Shown here in pieces: positions 1 through 10,379 of a stretch of DNA of 64,000 nt (position 1 is its first letter; each line of letters opens with the position of its first letter). This stretch comes from Acephala macrosclerotiorum. Lineage: Eukaryota; Ascomycota; Leotiomycetes; Helotiales; Mollisiaceae. The translations under genes were made by a program, and so were the position numbers. The notes under the pieces were generated by a model, which saw only the letters and a program-made list of their open reading frames with translations, searched no databases and had not been told where the DNA came from. The stretch is taken from NCBI GenBank assembly GCA_014904845.1, contig MU119336.1, positions 62,001-126,000 on the forward strand. Direction: 5' to 3'.

Positions 1-494
1 CAGCTTTAGGCGACGACTCGGATTAAAGAAACTCCTTATTTGGTTGAGGTCAGCAACGTGGGATCGCTCGTACAAGTATGGAATAGCTCAGACCTGAACG
101 TTCAAGCATAGGCTTAGGTTGCGAAATATTCTAATTTCATAACTGACTCTGATATTATCAACAAGTTTTTGGGTGGAAGTATAAGGATGGGCTACTCTGC
201 ATACATGTATGCTTGTTTGTTCACTTCTAGCTGAGTGGAATAAGCTTTCTCTTTATGACCAAGGCTACCAGAGGGAAAGATAAATTAAAACCCCGAGTTT
301 TAAGCTACTATTAGTCTGCTACAGTCTTTGAGTGTTACATCATCACAGCCTGAAATCATGAGCTGGCAGGCCTTCATTTGATTCTTCAATGCAACGCATA
401 ATGTGATGTTGATATGAGTCTAACTCTTTTCCTGGATGTAAAGGAACTCGAACATGTTAAGAGTCTTGAGAATACATAGAGTTGTCCCCTTCCA
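1..494. other. No recognisable gene
   Basis: I see no long reading frame with protein-like composition on either strand, no repeat and no RNA gene in this stretch. It could hold the 3' flank of a gene outside the window. Confidence 0.4.
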
Positions 495-809
495 CTATTG
501 ACAGGTTGTAGCACACACATTCACCAAAGACGACTCGGTCAGGTTGCTACACATCGCGTTGATTGCTTGAACCCCACCGACTCCACCAAGGATCCAGGTA
601 CTAGCATTGACTAGGGAAGCTGATTCCGTATCTCCAGGTTTTGTACTCCCCGGAATTATCAAGTGTGCCGCAACCTGAGCACCCAGCACCTCTCGAACAA
701 GGTCTCCACTCCAACCTGTCCTTGCCGCACCCGCATTTGCCTCTGACATGATCATAATAGCCCCCATATCGAAGTCTCCATGGCTGTGTTCTTGCCTTTT
801 TTTTGACAA
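495..809 (-). CDS. Doubtful small hypothetical ORF
   Basis: A 104-codon open frame on the minus strand starts at a TTG; the first internal ATG gives about 90 residues. It is rich in Gly, Ala and Ser and has four Cys in the C-terminal third, but no family is recognised. No clear splice partner was found upstream. It may be a fragment of a decayed gene or chance. Confidence 0.2.
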   Translation of the reverse strand: MSKKRQEHSHGDFDMGAIMIMSEANAGAARTGWSGDLVREVLGAQVAAHLIIPGSTKPGDTESASLVNASTWILGGVGGVQAINAMCSNLTESSLVNVCATTCQ

Positions 810-1090
810 TACGCATTTCTGTTTCTTTACAGAGCTGGCACATTTTAATTTTCTTCAAAATGCCCGTGGGAATAGTTTCTCTCCTGCGAGATAGATACCA
901 ATGTGCACAAGACTAGAGGATATATGATTGTAGAGAGAATCGACTGCCTTGGAGCTTGATTTTTTTTTAACGGAGGTCATTCAATTTTGTAAGTTGAGAA
1001 CATGTTGAATCTTCCTTTGTGAAGCTTTTATTCCACCTTCGACTTTTGTTCCACTCCTGAGATCATATTCAAGATTGTTTTAAGATTAAC

Positions 1091-2095
1091 GTGTGTATAA
1101 TAGAATGTGAAGAAGAAAATCGCACATTCAAATCTAGTGTTAGATTCAAATCTGTTATCAGAAGAATGACTTCTATAAATATCCGACAGTATCAACTTCA
1201 CCATTTTGGGAGAACTAGAAATTCTGCATCTGTAGCAGACACCACGATCATCTGCCAAAGATATCCAGCAGAGGACTATGTCTATGTAGTGGAATTGGCT
1301 GCTTTATGTGTGGATGGGGTAAAACAAGATACCGCTGCAGGAGGTCGCAGGCTAAGTCTTCTGAACGGAAAAAGTCAAGAGATTCGCTTTGGGTCTAGTA
1401 GTATACCAGGAAGAGGCGAAGGATTATCTAGATCCAATCAGGTCGTGCCGAAAGGCTCTTCTGCTCGTAAGGAACGTCCCAGCGCATATATTCCAGCGAT
1501 ATCCTTAGATAGAGACCCGTCTGATAGAACCTCACTTCGCATTGACTCTCTTGGTCGTACGTCTTGGCCGAAGCGCATCAGTGTTGAATCAGAATGCAGC
1601 CAGCCGCCTGATTCTAAATGACCTTCAAATATCAACTCTTCTCTCCTACTATTTTCGAAACGCGATTCTCCTAAGCCCCCCACCAGGTCACGGACATCCA
1701 ATGGTTCTCCGAAGTCTACTCTCAGATCTAATAATGATAAAGAAATAGCTAAACGACAAACCACGATCACACGCCTCCCTCCTGCAGAGCGCAAGAAGCA
1801 AGAAGGCTGGGCTCTCGGCCAGCTCAAGAGAAATGCAAGTTCATGTTGCCCTACTGGCTTGATCTGGGTTAGAGATGAACGCCATAGAAGTTATCGTTGT
1901 CTTGGTGGACATGAAGTGACAGGTGAATTGCTCGCTGAAGGTAAAGGGGGGTATTACTTCATTACTGACACAACCGAGAGACGGGGGTCCATGTTACGAG
2001 CCAGACTTTCGATGGGATGGGAAATCAGAAAAATATATGCGTGGGGTCCGAAGAGAAACGTTTGGTACTGGGAATCCGACTCCAATTATGAATAA
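1091..2095 (+). pseudogene. Broken fungal-specific protein gene with in-frame TGA
   Basis: One reading frame runs from the ATG at 1091 to the TAA at 2093-2095, interrupted only by a TGA at 1619-1621 (codon 177). The codons on both sides are in the same frame. After the stop comes a Ser/Arg/Lys-rich linker, then a conserved-looking block at about 1862-1970 with the pattern R-C-x-G-G-H-x2-T-x-E-L-L-A-E-G-K-G-G-Y. I recall this pattern from uncharacterised ascomycete proteins, which is memory and not a search. The stop is one C-to-T change from CGA or one G-to-A change from TGG. No function can be assigned. If expressed, it would give a 176-residue product lacking the conserved block. Confidence 0.55.
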
Positions 2096-2294
2096 ATGGT
2101 AGTGGACGCAGAGACGAAGCTCGACATTGACGGATGGAGAATATCTACAAGGGATTGTCCGAAGATGTATGCAAGCCATCGATTCACTTTAACATGTTTA
2201 CTCTCAAATTGTTTTCCAGCCTCAGGACACGTATGATGACATTATTATCATAGACAGTCTACCGTTAGTGAATCATCAACTCAAGGCGAACATC

Positions 2295-2765
2295 CTACTT
2301 TTTTGCTGCTATGTTCCCCAAAGCTCTGGCCATCAGCATCCTCAACTTCTCAGTCGCCTTCGTATCCACAAACTCGATAACCCTATCCATCTTCTCTCCG
2401 CTCTCATCCATACTGAAAATGAACAGCCATTCTCCTCGATAGTCCCATTCTTCTGCACTCAAACCCGGGTCCTTCGCAGCATCCGTCCAGACCGCACCAC
2501 CGGTACCCCAAATGATGACTCGGTTTTGAGCCTCGTCTTCCATGACCTCCTTGATCGTCATTGGGAATGCGGAAATAATGCCTTTGAACCGACTCATGTG
2601 AGCTTCGAAGGCAGTATTATCAAGTGGTGGTCGTGGGCCGGTAGATGCCGTTGGAGCGTAGTAGTGCAAGCAGGTTGGCGAGCGGAGGGACATTATGGTT
2701 TTCATGTCCATGTTGTTGCCGGCTTCGAAGAATTTCATCGCCGTTGTGTAGCGTGTGGAGACCAT
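2295..2765 (-). CDS. SnoaL-like (NTF2-fold) domain protein
   Basis: Single-exon gene of 156 residues. The layout (N-terminal helix, 'MSLRSPTCLHYYAP', then strands ending in 'EWLFIFSMDESGEKMDRVIEFVDT') fits the SnoaL-like / NTF2 cone fold common in fungal secondary-metabolism and stress genes. 'Rvieyvdt' followed by a C-terminal helix is typical of fungal members. Usual length for the family is 130-170 residues. There is no signal peptide. The NTF2 cavity is used by ketosteroid isomerase-like and polyketide cyclase-like enzymes, but no catalytic role can be assigned. No secondary-metabolism backbone gene lies nearby. Confidence 0.7.
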   Translation of the reverse strand: MVSTRYTTAMKFFEAGNNMDMKTIMSLRSPTCLHYYAPTASTGPRPPLDNTAFEAHMSRFKGIISAFPMTIKEVMEDEAQNRVIIWGTGGAVWTDAAKDPGLSAEEWDYRGEWLFIFSMDESGEKMDRVIEFVDTKATEKLRMLMARALGNIAAKK

Positions 2766-3466
2766 GATGACGATAGTTTAGGGCAGCAACAGGTCAATCT
2801 TTTGTGCTCAATTTGAATGTGGTATTCTAGAATAAAGCCCTAGAAGTTATTCTGTTTGAGATCTAATTTTGATGCCAAGCATCTCGTTTTATAGGGCATT
2901 GTTGCTCGGATTTAGCTCCTGTAGCGTTGTTAAGGAGGTCCCGTTTTGCGGTGCGGCCCCAAAAGGATAAAGCCATTGGTGTTTTGCTGTGAGTCGGCCG
3001 CAAGTTACACCGTTGAAAGGGTGGTCTGCTCCTCGGATTTAGCAACTATCTCCGTTGAAGTGGTGGAGGGAAAGAGCAATCGTCAGTGTGGCTTACTGTT
3101 GGTGCTGCCGACTTTGCTTTCCATCGCCTCGGCGGACGGAATATGTGAAACAGAAAGGGTTCTATCTGTTCCTGACCAAAATTCGCGAGGCCATGAGAGA
3201 ATTTCTTGCTGTTTCAGTGTAAATATCTTAACATTAAGCGAGGCCAGGAGTCTTCAAACTGCTGTCAACGCAGATTACAAGTAGTTGACTACTTTGAGAG
3301 ACCCTTTGTTTCCTTGATTTGTCCCTTCGTAACCTTGTGTGCACTAATTTGAGATTTAAAAAGGAGGAAAAGAGGGAAAGCTGACATCGTGAATTCAGGG
3401 GCATCCCGCCATAAGCGACTCATCCGAATCAGGAAGCGGTGGCAGAAATCTGTTCTAGGCATCCAA
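2766..3466. other. Intergenic, divergent promoter region
   Basis: About 700 bp between the start of the minus-strand SnoaL-like gene and the plus-strand 2EXR gene, so it presumably carries both promoters. Frames present here lack protein-like composition. Confidence 0.4.
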
Positions 3467-4504
3467 ATGCAATCTCCCTTCTTTGCCACATCTACTATGA
3501 TGCATCGTGAACTCTATTCCCGGCCTTTCAGCACACCAATGGCGACAAAATTCACTCTCTTCCCCTTGCTTCCAGCAGACATCCGCTTTTTGATCTGGGA
3601 GCAGACCTTCGTCCCTCGTATCCTCTCCTTCAGCTATGACGACGATCACAATACCGACTACAACGAATGGCCCGTAGACTGGGACGAAGTAGCATTTGAC
3701 CGACTCTTCGCGCTCCCAGAAATTAACTCTCAGCAAGAATTCGATCTTCCAGGACCTCTCTCAGGCATGGTCACTGAGCCTATCCAGGCTCTTGAAATAT
3801 GTCGGGAGTCACGTGAATTTGCGATCAAGGCTGGCTATCGAGCATGGACGCAGATTGTTCCTAGCGGGAGGATGACGTTCATGTGGAATCCGATCTACGA
3901 TACTGTGTCGCTGGCAGAGTTTTATGATTCGGAGAGGAGAAAGCCGCTTTTTGTCTTGACGGATACTTTCTGCAATCAGTTTCCGGAGCAGGCGAGGGAG
4001 CTGCTTTACCTGGCTGTGCCGACTAGTCTTTGGAACAACGAGGAAGACAAGGCTGTGGATGAGAGGATGGTAGAGAAATGGGTCAAATTTGAGAGGTTGA
4101 GGGAGATAGCGGCGATTGTCGATGAGAATTATGAAAATTACCGTGCTCAGCAGCAAGCGCGCACTTTCCCCGAAGACAAGGAGATCGGTAAAGGTTGCAC
4201 CTTTCCGGATGATATAATTAAGGGTTTGAACGATGGCAAGCGGGCGAGAGAAGAGTGGTTAACGTGGAGAGTTCCAAAGGTTAGGGTAGTCGGGGACGAG
4301 GAGTCAGTTTTGAGTGAGGAGGACTGGCATTTGCAGCTGAGATGCGACCCTTGTCCAGATCTGAAGATGTTCGCGGATGAGAAGATCCGAAAGATGAGAG
4401 AAGCATACGGCGCAAGAGATTGGGCTCAACACCGCGGATCTCTTAACACTTTAATTGGAGCGCAACTGTTTCGGGATAGGTTTCGTGCGGGAAGATTCAT
4501 ATAA
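3467..4504 (+). CDS. 2EXR domain protein
   Basis: Intronless frame. From the ATG at 3467 it gives 345 residues; ATGs at 3497, 3500 and 3539 are alternatives. The 3539 start places the motif 'FTLFPLLPADIRFLIWEQTF' at the very N-terminus, as usual in the family. That motif is the hallmark of the fungal 2EXR domain (F-x-x-L-P-x-E/D-x-R-x-x-I-W), an F-box-like region. It is followed by 'ALEICRESREFAIKAGYR', also a typical 2EXR element. The function of 2EXR proteins is largely unknown; many fungi carry dozens of copies. The C-terminal half is charged and has no recognised domain. No lesion is seen. Confidence 0.85.
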   Translation: MQSPFFATSTMMHRELYSRPFSTPMATKFTLFPLLPADIRFLIWEQTFVPRILSFSYDDDHNTDYNEWPVDWDEVAFDRLFALPEINSQQEFDLPGPLSGMVTEPIQALEICRESREFAIKAGYRAWTQIVPSGRMTFMWNPIYDTVSLAEFYDSERRKPLFVLTDTFCNQFPEQARELLYLAVPTSLWNNEEDKAVDERMVEKWVKFERLREIAAIVDENYENYRAQQQARTFPEDKEIGKGCTFPDDIIKGLNDGKRAREEWLTWRVPKVRVVGDEESVLSEEDWHLQLRCDPCPDLKMFADEKIRKMREAYGARDWAQHRGSLNTLIGAQLFRDRFRAGRFI

Positions 4505-4659
4505 GCCTTCTGTTAGCGATACGATTCATAAGTCTGCTAATTTTGCCGATTCAGCTACAATATATCACGTGGAGACGTCTTCAATCTTCATGAACCGAGT
4601 ACCAGGCCGAAACCTCTGAATATAATTAGTTGTTACTCCAAATCCTAGCGGCCTCTTTG

Positions 4660-4800
4660 AGTTCAAATATTATAATATTATAAATAATTCGAGAAATATT
4701 TTATTATTTATTTTATTACTTATTTTATAAATAATTTAATAAAATTTTAATAAACAAAAAATTTTAAATTATAAAAATTTGTAATAAGTAAAAATCAAAG
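4660..4800. repeat. Short AT-rich (RIP-like) patch
   Basis: About 130 bp of almost pure A/T with residual C mainly in CpG, abruptly bordered by normal DNA. This looks like a small RIP-mutated repeat relic between the convergent 3' ends of the 2EXR and VIT/VWA genes. Confidence 0.5.
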
Positions 4801-4976
4801 CCCCGGTTAAAACCTTAAGCAGTGGATATTTAATACCTTATTAAATATATTCACATATAAACAGCTTTCAAAATCTCATTTCTATTTACCCACATCAAGA
4901 TTACCAAACTAAGCAAGAATATAACAATAACAAGTTTATCTGGCAACAGAAAAGAACTTTTCTAGCAATCCAATAA

Positions 4977-7900
4977 TCACCATTCCTTCGCAGCTCTCTT
5001 TCCCACAAGTTTTTCCCATAAACTTGAAAGCGTATTTTTCTTCTTCGTTGCCAATTCAAGCGCTTTCGACACTTTCAAAATATCGTCCCATCCATCAGTC
5101 CATGTATCAGGATCCTCGACTCCTTTTCCCACATCAAGCGGTTTACTTGGGTTCCATACTCGATTGGTTTGACTCCCCAAAGTGCGAATAAGCTCATCCC
5201 GAGTATGTGGGGCATCTCTCCGCAAGATTCGAAGAAGTTCATCTGGATCATCCAATATCCGACTCCTCAGAATTCGACCAAATTCTTCCCGATGATCCCG
5301 CAACCATGGATCCCCTAGCAAAGCTTGATCGATTATCTTCCGGCTCTCAAGTAATTGGTTTTTTAAAACCCGAAAGAGCTTTTCCCTCTGCTCATTGTCT
5401 AGAATGACTGTGGCAACAAAACCATTCGCCTTCTGTACCACCAATCGCCACAACCCACAAGATTCTGTGTACGTTGCCTCAATTAGCACAATAGCTCGCG
5501 CCGTCTCCAGAATCTTGTCAACACCCATGTACAATGATATATCTTCTCCCATCTCACTGACCAGAAGGTCAAATCTCCAATGTTTGAATTTATTTTTCAG
5601 CGCCGTAGCCAGTTCGGGATCGAGCTTGAAACTACCTTCGGCGGTTTGGGCATCGATGAGCTCCTCGAGAGTTATTTCTTTGGTGATACGTTGCTGCCCT
5701 AGCCCAGCAGCCAGCTCGGAGTCGAGCTTGAGATTACCTTCGGCGGTTTGGGCATTGATGAGCTCCTTGGGAGTTATTTCCCTGGTGATACGTTGCTGTG
5801 TTAGCTCAGTAGGGGATTGGTCAAAGTGGACTTGTTTGGGGCTTAAGTCTAATGATTCATACTGCGGGTAATATTCATCTCCCAGGATTGCTTCTGAAAA
5901 TATTTCGCTGCCAGGGAGAGCCAACTGGCTCTTTGAAATAGGGGCTATACAAAACGATAAGCCGCTGTCGCCTCGCCGGGATTGAGTGCTGGCGCATAGC
6001 CGGGATGCGCGCGCTGGGCTGATGCGCTCGGTACCACCATGAAGAGCGCTGTTTGATAAAGCCGGAGACAAACTATCAGAAAAGGACTTATTCGGGGCAC
6101 TGAACCTCGTCCTCGTCAAATCCGAAAGGTCAGTCTTCTCAGCCTGATACAAGCACGCGGATTTCTCCAAAGAGTTGCTACTGTCCACCACCACAAAACT
6201 GGTCCATTTGCTCAATAGAGACCATTCGGTGCAAATCTTTTCGCCTTCAGCCCTAGCAAGGTCTTCAACTTCTACATTGATATTTCCTTTATTGCTTTGG
6301 CTGATGGCATGCAGCCAGCTTTGGCCACTCTCCAGGTCATTCAAAGCCGCCTTAGCCGCCAGTAGGTGCACATAAGTGCGTTGGTGGTCGAGTCTCTCGA
6401 TAGAGAGCTCTGCGGTAACTATTTCTCCAGATGTCGCGGTTGCTTTGACTTTGACGGATTTTGCCTCTAGTTCCTTGGAGAGGAGAAAGTAAACAGAGGA
6501 TCTGGAGAACGCATGGAAGTCTGGGATATGATGCGGAGCTTGGATGCAAATTCGTTCTTCCCCATTGGCAGTACTAGGGACACCGCACAAATTGACCTCA
6601 ACCTTCCATGTGGAAGGCGTCAACGCAGCTTCCAACATCCGGATGACTCTTCCCTTCCATTCACCTGCCGAGTCTACCGAGACGACTTCGGCCAGTCCAC
6701 CGCCATCTCGGCCAATACCTTCAACAAGGTGGTGTGAAACGGCGTCACCTATCCCGAGAGCAAAGAATCGAATTTTCCCTTCTCCTCCCGCAGACCTGGT
6801 GTCTCTGATAAATTCAAAAGTATTGGCTGAATTCCACACTTCCCCATCCGTGAAAATAATGATCTGGGTACTGAAAGCTGGGTTGCTTTTCTGGACGACA
6901 TTCCGCAAGCCCGAAAGAAGCTCTGTGCCACCCATATTGGCATCGAAGTTGGTTGTGATATATGACATTGCTTCGTCGAGATTCTCCTGGCTGTATTCCC
7001 GGGATTCAGGCCACATGAGGATATGATCGGTTCCAAATGAGCATATGTTGAAAGAACAGTTGCTTGGAAGACTCTTCAAGAAAAACCCCATCGCTGTCCT
7101 CAATGCTTGAATCTTGCCCTGCATTGATCCTGATCGATCGGCAAAAAAGATGATTTCGCTCGGCGATTTTGGCGAAACTACGTCAGGAGTGTACATGTCC
7201 CGGAGGTTGATAGAAACCATTAGAGCTGAATGATTTGGGAGCTTTGGATGTGGTTCCTGGGTAGCACGGGAAGCCAGCAATGTTCCGCCACGGGATTGGA
7301 TGAGGAGGACGAAATCTTTCCCAAGGCAGGCACTCCGGTCAGAGAGTGTTGCTCTGGCCTTTTTAGGATCATTGTCCAAAGATTCCTGCTTTTTGGCTAG
7401 ATCTCTGATGTTTCTGGTCGTTGTATGGCCATGAGAACCCATCTCTATCCTCACTGGATGTGTTCGGCTTTCAATCGTGTTGATCGCAACTGGTGATGAA
7501 ACTTGGATTTGGATCTGAAGTCCGTTCTCTGGAGGAACAGCTAGAGGCTTAGAGGAAGTTGAAGTCGGGAAAGAGCTCGGGGGCGCTCCATATCGTGGCG
7601 CAACGGATGTGGGAATCGTGAGAAGAATGCCATCTCCACTGAGGTCGGCCTTTAGTTCCGTAATATAGCAGATCTCAATCTTGACCGTGGATTGGGCTAG
7701 GATGTTCCCAACGCTAGTTTCGAAGATCTCAGGTGTGTGCTCTTCAAGGAGAGCAGCAACACGCTGACGAGAAACAGCCGCCATAAATTCGGCTTTTGCC
7801 TGTGATTTAGGCTTGACAACTCCTTTCAAGATTTTTTCGGAACCAATGGAGCAGGTAAAGGACGTGACTGTCGACTTATCGTAAAGTGGGAAGCAGTACG

Positions 7901-8207
7901 TTGCTTCTTTGATGGGAAAGGTCGCTCGATTGGTGAAGGTCTGCGTCAACTTCGTCCAAGCAATGGTGCTCACAGTCTCGACCTCCACGGATACTTCTAG
8001 CAGTGGCAGGTATAACTCATTTCCTTCCTTAGTTTGGCGGTATTCTGGAACGACAAATTCGTCGTATTTCACTTCATGACGGGCGACATCCCTGCTCCGT
8101 ATCGTCGGTGGTTGCGAGAGCTGCTCAGCCTGCTCGGCTCGGAAAAATAGTCCAGAAGCCAGCCGATTGACGTTTGGGGCTTCGGAACGAGTGTAATAGG
8201 AAGACAT
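4977..8207 (-). CDS. VIT and von Willebrand factor A domain protein
   Basis: Single-exon protein of 1076 residues. Residues about 45-190 form a VIT (inter-alpha-trypsin inhibitor) domain: 'FTNRATFPIKEATYCFPLYD' and a later 'EEHTPEIFETSVGNI' are typical. Residues about 345-520 form a VWA domain with a MIDAS motif D-x-S-x-S seen as 'FFADRSGSM' at about residue 354, and 'IIIFTDGEVW' further on. The C-terminal third has an internal duplication: two units of 34 residues (about 797-866), encoded by a 102-bp tandem repeat near 5610-5815, each holding 'NAQTAEG' or 'DAQTAEG'. VIT+VWA proteins in fungi are cytosolic and uncharacterised; PARP4 and ITIH share the architecture. No signal peptide. It is divergent from the broken gene at 8512, with 304 bp between the starts. 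Confidence 0.9.
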   Translation of the reverse strand: MSSYYTRSEAPNVNRLASGLFFRAEQAEQLSQPPTIRSRDVARHEVKYDEFVVPEYRQTKEGNELYLPLLEVSVEVETVSTIAWTKLTQTFTNRATFPIKEATYCFPLYDKSTVTSFTCSIGSEKILKGVVKPKSQAKAEFMAAVSRQRVAALLEEHTPEIFETSVGNILAQSTVKIEICYITELKADLSGDGILLTIPTSVAPRYGAPPSSFPTSTSSKPLAVPPENGLQIQIQVSSPVAINTIESRTHPVRIEMGSHGHTTTRNIRDLAKKQESLDNDPKKARATLSDRSACLGKDFVLLIQSRGGTLLASRATQEPHPKLPNHSALMVSINLRDMYTPDVVSPKSPSEIIFFADRSGSMQGKIQALRTAMGFFLKSLPSNCSFNICSFGTDHILMWPESREYSQENLDEAMSYITTNFDANMGGTELLSGLRNVVQKSNPAFSTQIIIFTDGEVWNSANTFEFIRDTRSAGGEGKIRFFALGIGDAVSHHLVEGIGRDGGGLAEVVSVDSAGEWKGRVIRMLEAALTPSTWKVEVNLCGVPSTANGEERICIQAPHHIPDFHAFSRSSVYFLLSKELEAKSVKVKATATSGEIVTAELSIERLDHQRTYVHLLAAKAALNDLESGQSWLHAISQSNKGNINVEVEDLARAEGEKICTEWSLLSKWTSFVVVDSSNSLEKSACLYQAEKTDLSDLTRTRFSAPNKSFSDSLSPALSNSALHGGTERISPARASRLCASTQSRRGDSGLSFCIAPISKSQLALPGSEIFSEAILGDEYYPQYESLDLSPKQVHFDQSPTELTQQRITREITPKELINAQTAEGNLKLDSELAAGLGQQRITKEITLEELIDAQTAEGSFKLDPELATALKNKFKHWRFDLLVSEMGEDISLYMGVDKILETARAIVLIEATYTESCGLWRLVVQKANGFVATVILDNEQREKLFRVLKNQLLESRKIIDQALLGDPWLRDHREEFGRILRSRILDDPDELLRILRRDAPHTRDELIRTLGSQTNRVWNPSKPLDVGKGVEDPDTWTDGWDDILKVSKALELATKKKNTLSSLWEKLVGKRAAKEW
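5610..5815 (-). repeat. 102-bp in-frame tandem duplication inside the VIT/VWA gene
   Basis: Two adjacent 102-bp units; the marker 'ttcggcgg' occurs at 5637 and 5739, exactly 102 bp apart. Each encodes 34 residues. The two copies differ at scattered positions, so the duplication is not very recent but has stayed in frame. Confidence 0.8.
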
Positions 8208-8511
8208 CTTGGCTGAAGTATTTTTGAAGGAAAATGAACGACCGGAAGGAAACTTTGGGTATGGCAGCTTCGAGCCTTCTCGTAGAGAAAATTTTGAATG
8301 AAAAAGGAAGTCAGGATCGTGGATGCCCGAGGGAAAGCCTAATGCACGAGTATTTCAATGCAGACGACATCGTTGGCTGTGTTTCGTGGCTTGTCGATGC
8401 TAGCCTGTTCTTCAGCCCCCGTGTCATCTCAACGCCCAACTTCATCGGGCGGCAGCCTCATGAAGAAATCTCAACATTTGAGCAACGCTGGACTGAGAAA
8501 ATCCCATCAAC
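8208..8511. promoter_or_regulatory. Bidirectional intergenic region
   Basis: Only 304 bp separate the ATG of the minus-strand VIT/VWA gene and the ATG of the plus-strand gene at 8512, so the two promoters must share it. Overlapping frames here (from 8234 and 8358) have no family resemblance. Confidence 0.5.
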
Positions 8512-10379
8512 ATGTCTTTCGGCATATCTATTGGGGATATTCTCATGCTGTCGGGCCTAGCCTACAGTATCGGGAAAACACTCACGACAGGTCGTAAGTC
8601 GGCACCTGAAGAGTTCCAAGAGGTGCAAAACCAGCTGTTCGCCATCAGCAATGCGCTGAAGCTCCTGTCGGCTGCCTTGAATAAAGAAGGCCCCACAGAG
8701 GTGGAAACGGGTATAGGACCAGAAGAGGACGAGATCTTGGGTCGGATGATAGAGAACTGTCGGTCGACACTGCAGTATTTGGACAAAGTGATCAAAAGCT
8801 ATCCAGAGCTACAGCCGGACTCGAAGAATGAGCATTCTGACGAGAATACTCGTAAGGGATAGCGGAGGGAGTTGAAAGAAAATATCAAGAAGATCAAATG
8901 GACCGCAGAAGGCGCCGATTTGGATAAGTTGAGGCATAACCTTGCGACTCATGTGAATGCGCTTAACTTGGCGATTGCTGCACGAAGCTGGTAGGCTCAA
9001 TCGACTTTGGGTCGTTGTGCTCATGCTGATCTTGATACAGTATCCAAACTGATAGAGTGAAGGCTCAAGTTGACCTTGTTCACGGAATGCTGGGGGATAT
9101 TCATGAATGGTATCTGAGTAATCTCAAGAATGCACCGACAAGGCCCGACAAGTCTAGAACAGAGGAGTCTGGAATTGCTGGATACAAATCTAGTCCAGAA
9201 CAGCTGCAAGAGCAGCCTAAGCTAACATTTTCCGTCGTTCTCGACCTTTCGAACGATTCGTTGTGTCCTAAAGCGGGTTTCAACCCTGAATGGCTACGAA
9301 CTCAAGGCACGCGCGTCTTCTATTGCCTTTGTGGCAACCATGATGACCTGGACTATACCTGTAAGATTCACATACACAGTTTGGGGCTTAAAGAGTGCAA
9401 AGGAGAACTCACACTAATAGTGCTACCCGTGAGTCTGCTCGTTAGACTCACGACAACTCGACCCAGTTGGAAAATCTATGCATTTTCAAGAGGGCATAAC
9501 TCCGTCGTATCTTTGCTTCTTTCAAACATACCATCCGCATGTACGTCTAAGTTGTCAAGACCCTCAAAACAATATTATGTATTAACAATCTTCAAGACCT
9601 TGCAGAGTTTGAGAGAGAGGTGGCCAAGCTCGCTTTGCTACAGGGTCTCAGGTCATCATCGACGGCTGGAGCCAATTCCATGCTCATGTACACATCTGTA
9701 CAAGAAGATGGCCGCGGTTCTCTCTCGGTGCTGAATACACAGGGGTAAGTGTCTTGAGTGGCCCTCTAGCACGATACTCACACTTTTGTTCTCAAGTGAT
9801 ACTGCTGGCTTCCGACAAGACATCCGAAGCGTAACAGTAACATCAAATGGGTTCCGATACATCGCAGAAGCCATTGATAGTGTCCAGATGTTGTATTACA
9901 TGACGATCTTGTTTCCCGACCCCTATGAAGCTACCGAACAGGAAAATCCAGGACTTCTGCCATGTCGTAATGCAGAGGTTGTTCTTCATACAAAATCCAC
10001 AATTGATGGTAGCCATGACGCTGATATTACTCAGCTTATTGTACAATGTAACTACTTATAAATCCCCTATTGAAGTGGCCTTTGGCTGACATACCCAATA
10101 GTCGATCATTTGACAGTGGTTGATGAAGTTGGAAATACTCCAGGTGTCGTATTGAGAGGTGTAAAGGGAAAGGCATCTCTCGAAAATGACGAGCAACAAG
10201 ATATAGACCAAGCCGATATTGAATTGTCATTCACCTCTCGCGAAGCAGCAGAGTCGTATAGGATCTCAGTCAAATCTTTGCAACAACACCTCTTCCTTTC
10301 TTATTTACAATCTCAGTGTCTCGGGGAGATCGTACAGTTTCGGAGGTTAGGACCTTTTCTGGAAATAAGCTCATGCTAA
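8512..10379 (+). pseudogene. Five-exon fungal gene with a single in-frame TAG
   Basis: Exons by eye: 8512-8990, 9041-9540, 9597-9744, 9797-10047, 10102-10379. They sum to 1656 nt, a multiple of three. Introns are 50-56 bp with GT-AG ends. The 551-codon product begins 'MSFGISIGDILMLSGLAYSI', the style of the N-terminal domain of many ascomycete proteins that precede NACHT or signalling modules. It continues with 'IKKIKWTAEGADLDKLRHNL', and a C-terminal segment includes a Cys/His pair pattern 'YCLCGNHDDLDYTC'. The only lesion is TAG at 8860-8862 (codon 117), just before the conserved K-K-I-K-W block. Restoring TGG would need one G-to-A reversal. All splice sites and downstream frames are intact, so inactivation is recent or the stop is tolerated. 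Function unknown. Confidence 0.7.

Noticed and set aside
8234..8597. Plus-strand frames just upstream of 8512
   Set aside because: They overlap the true start of the five-exon gene in other frames and have no domain-like composition.
8852..8888. Possible intron (GTAAGG...AAG) that would remove the TAG at 8860
   Set aside because: It would be only about 37 bp and would delete part of the conserved K-K-I-K-W block, so I prefer a nonsense mutation.
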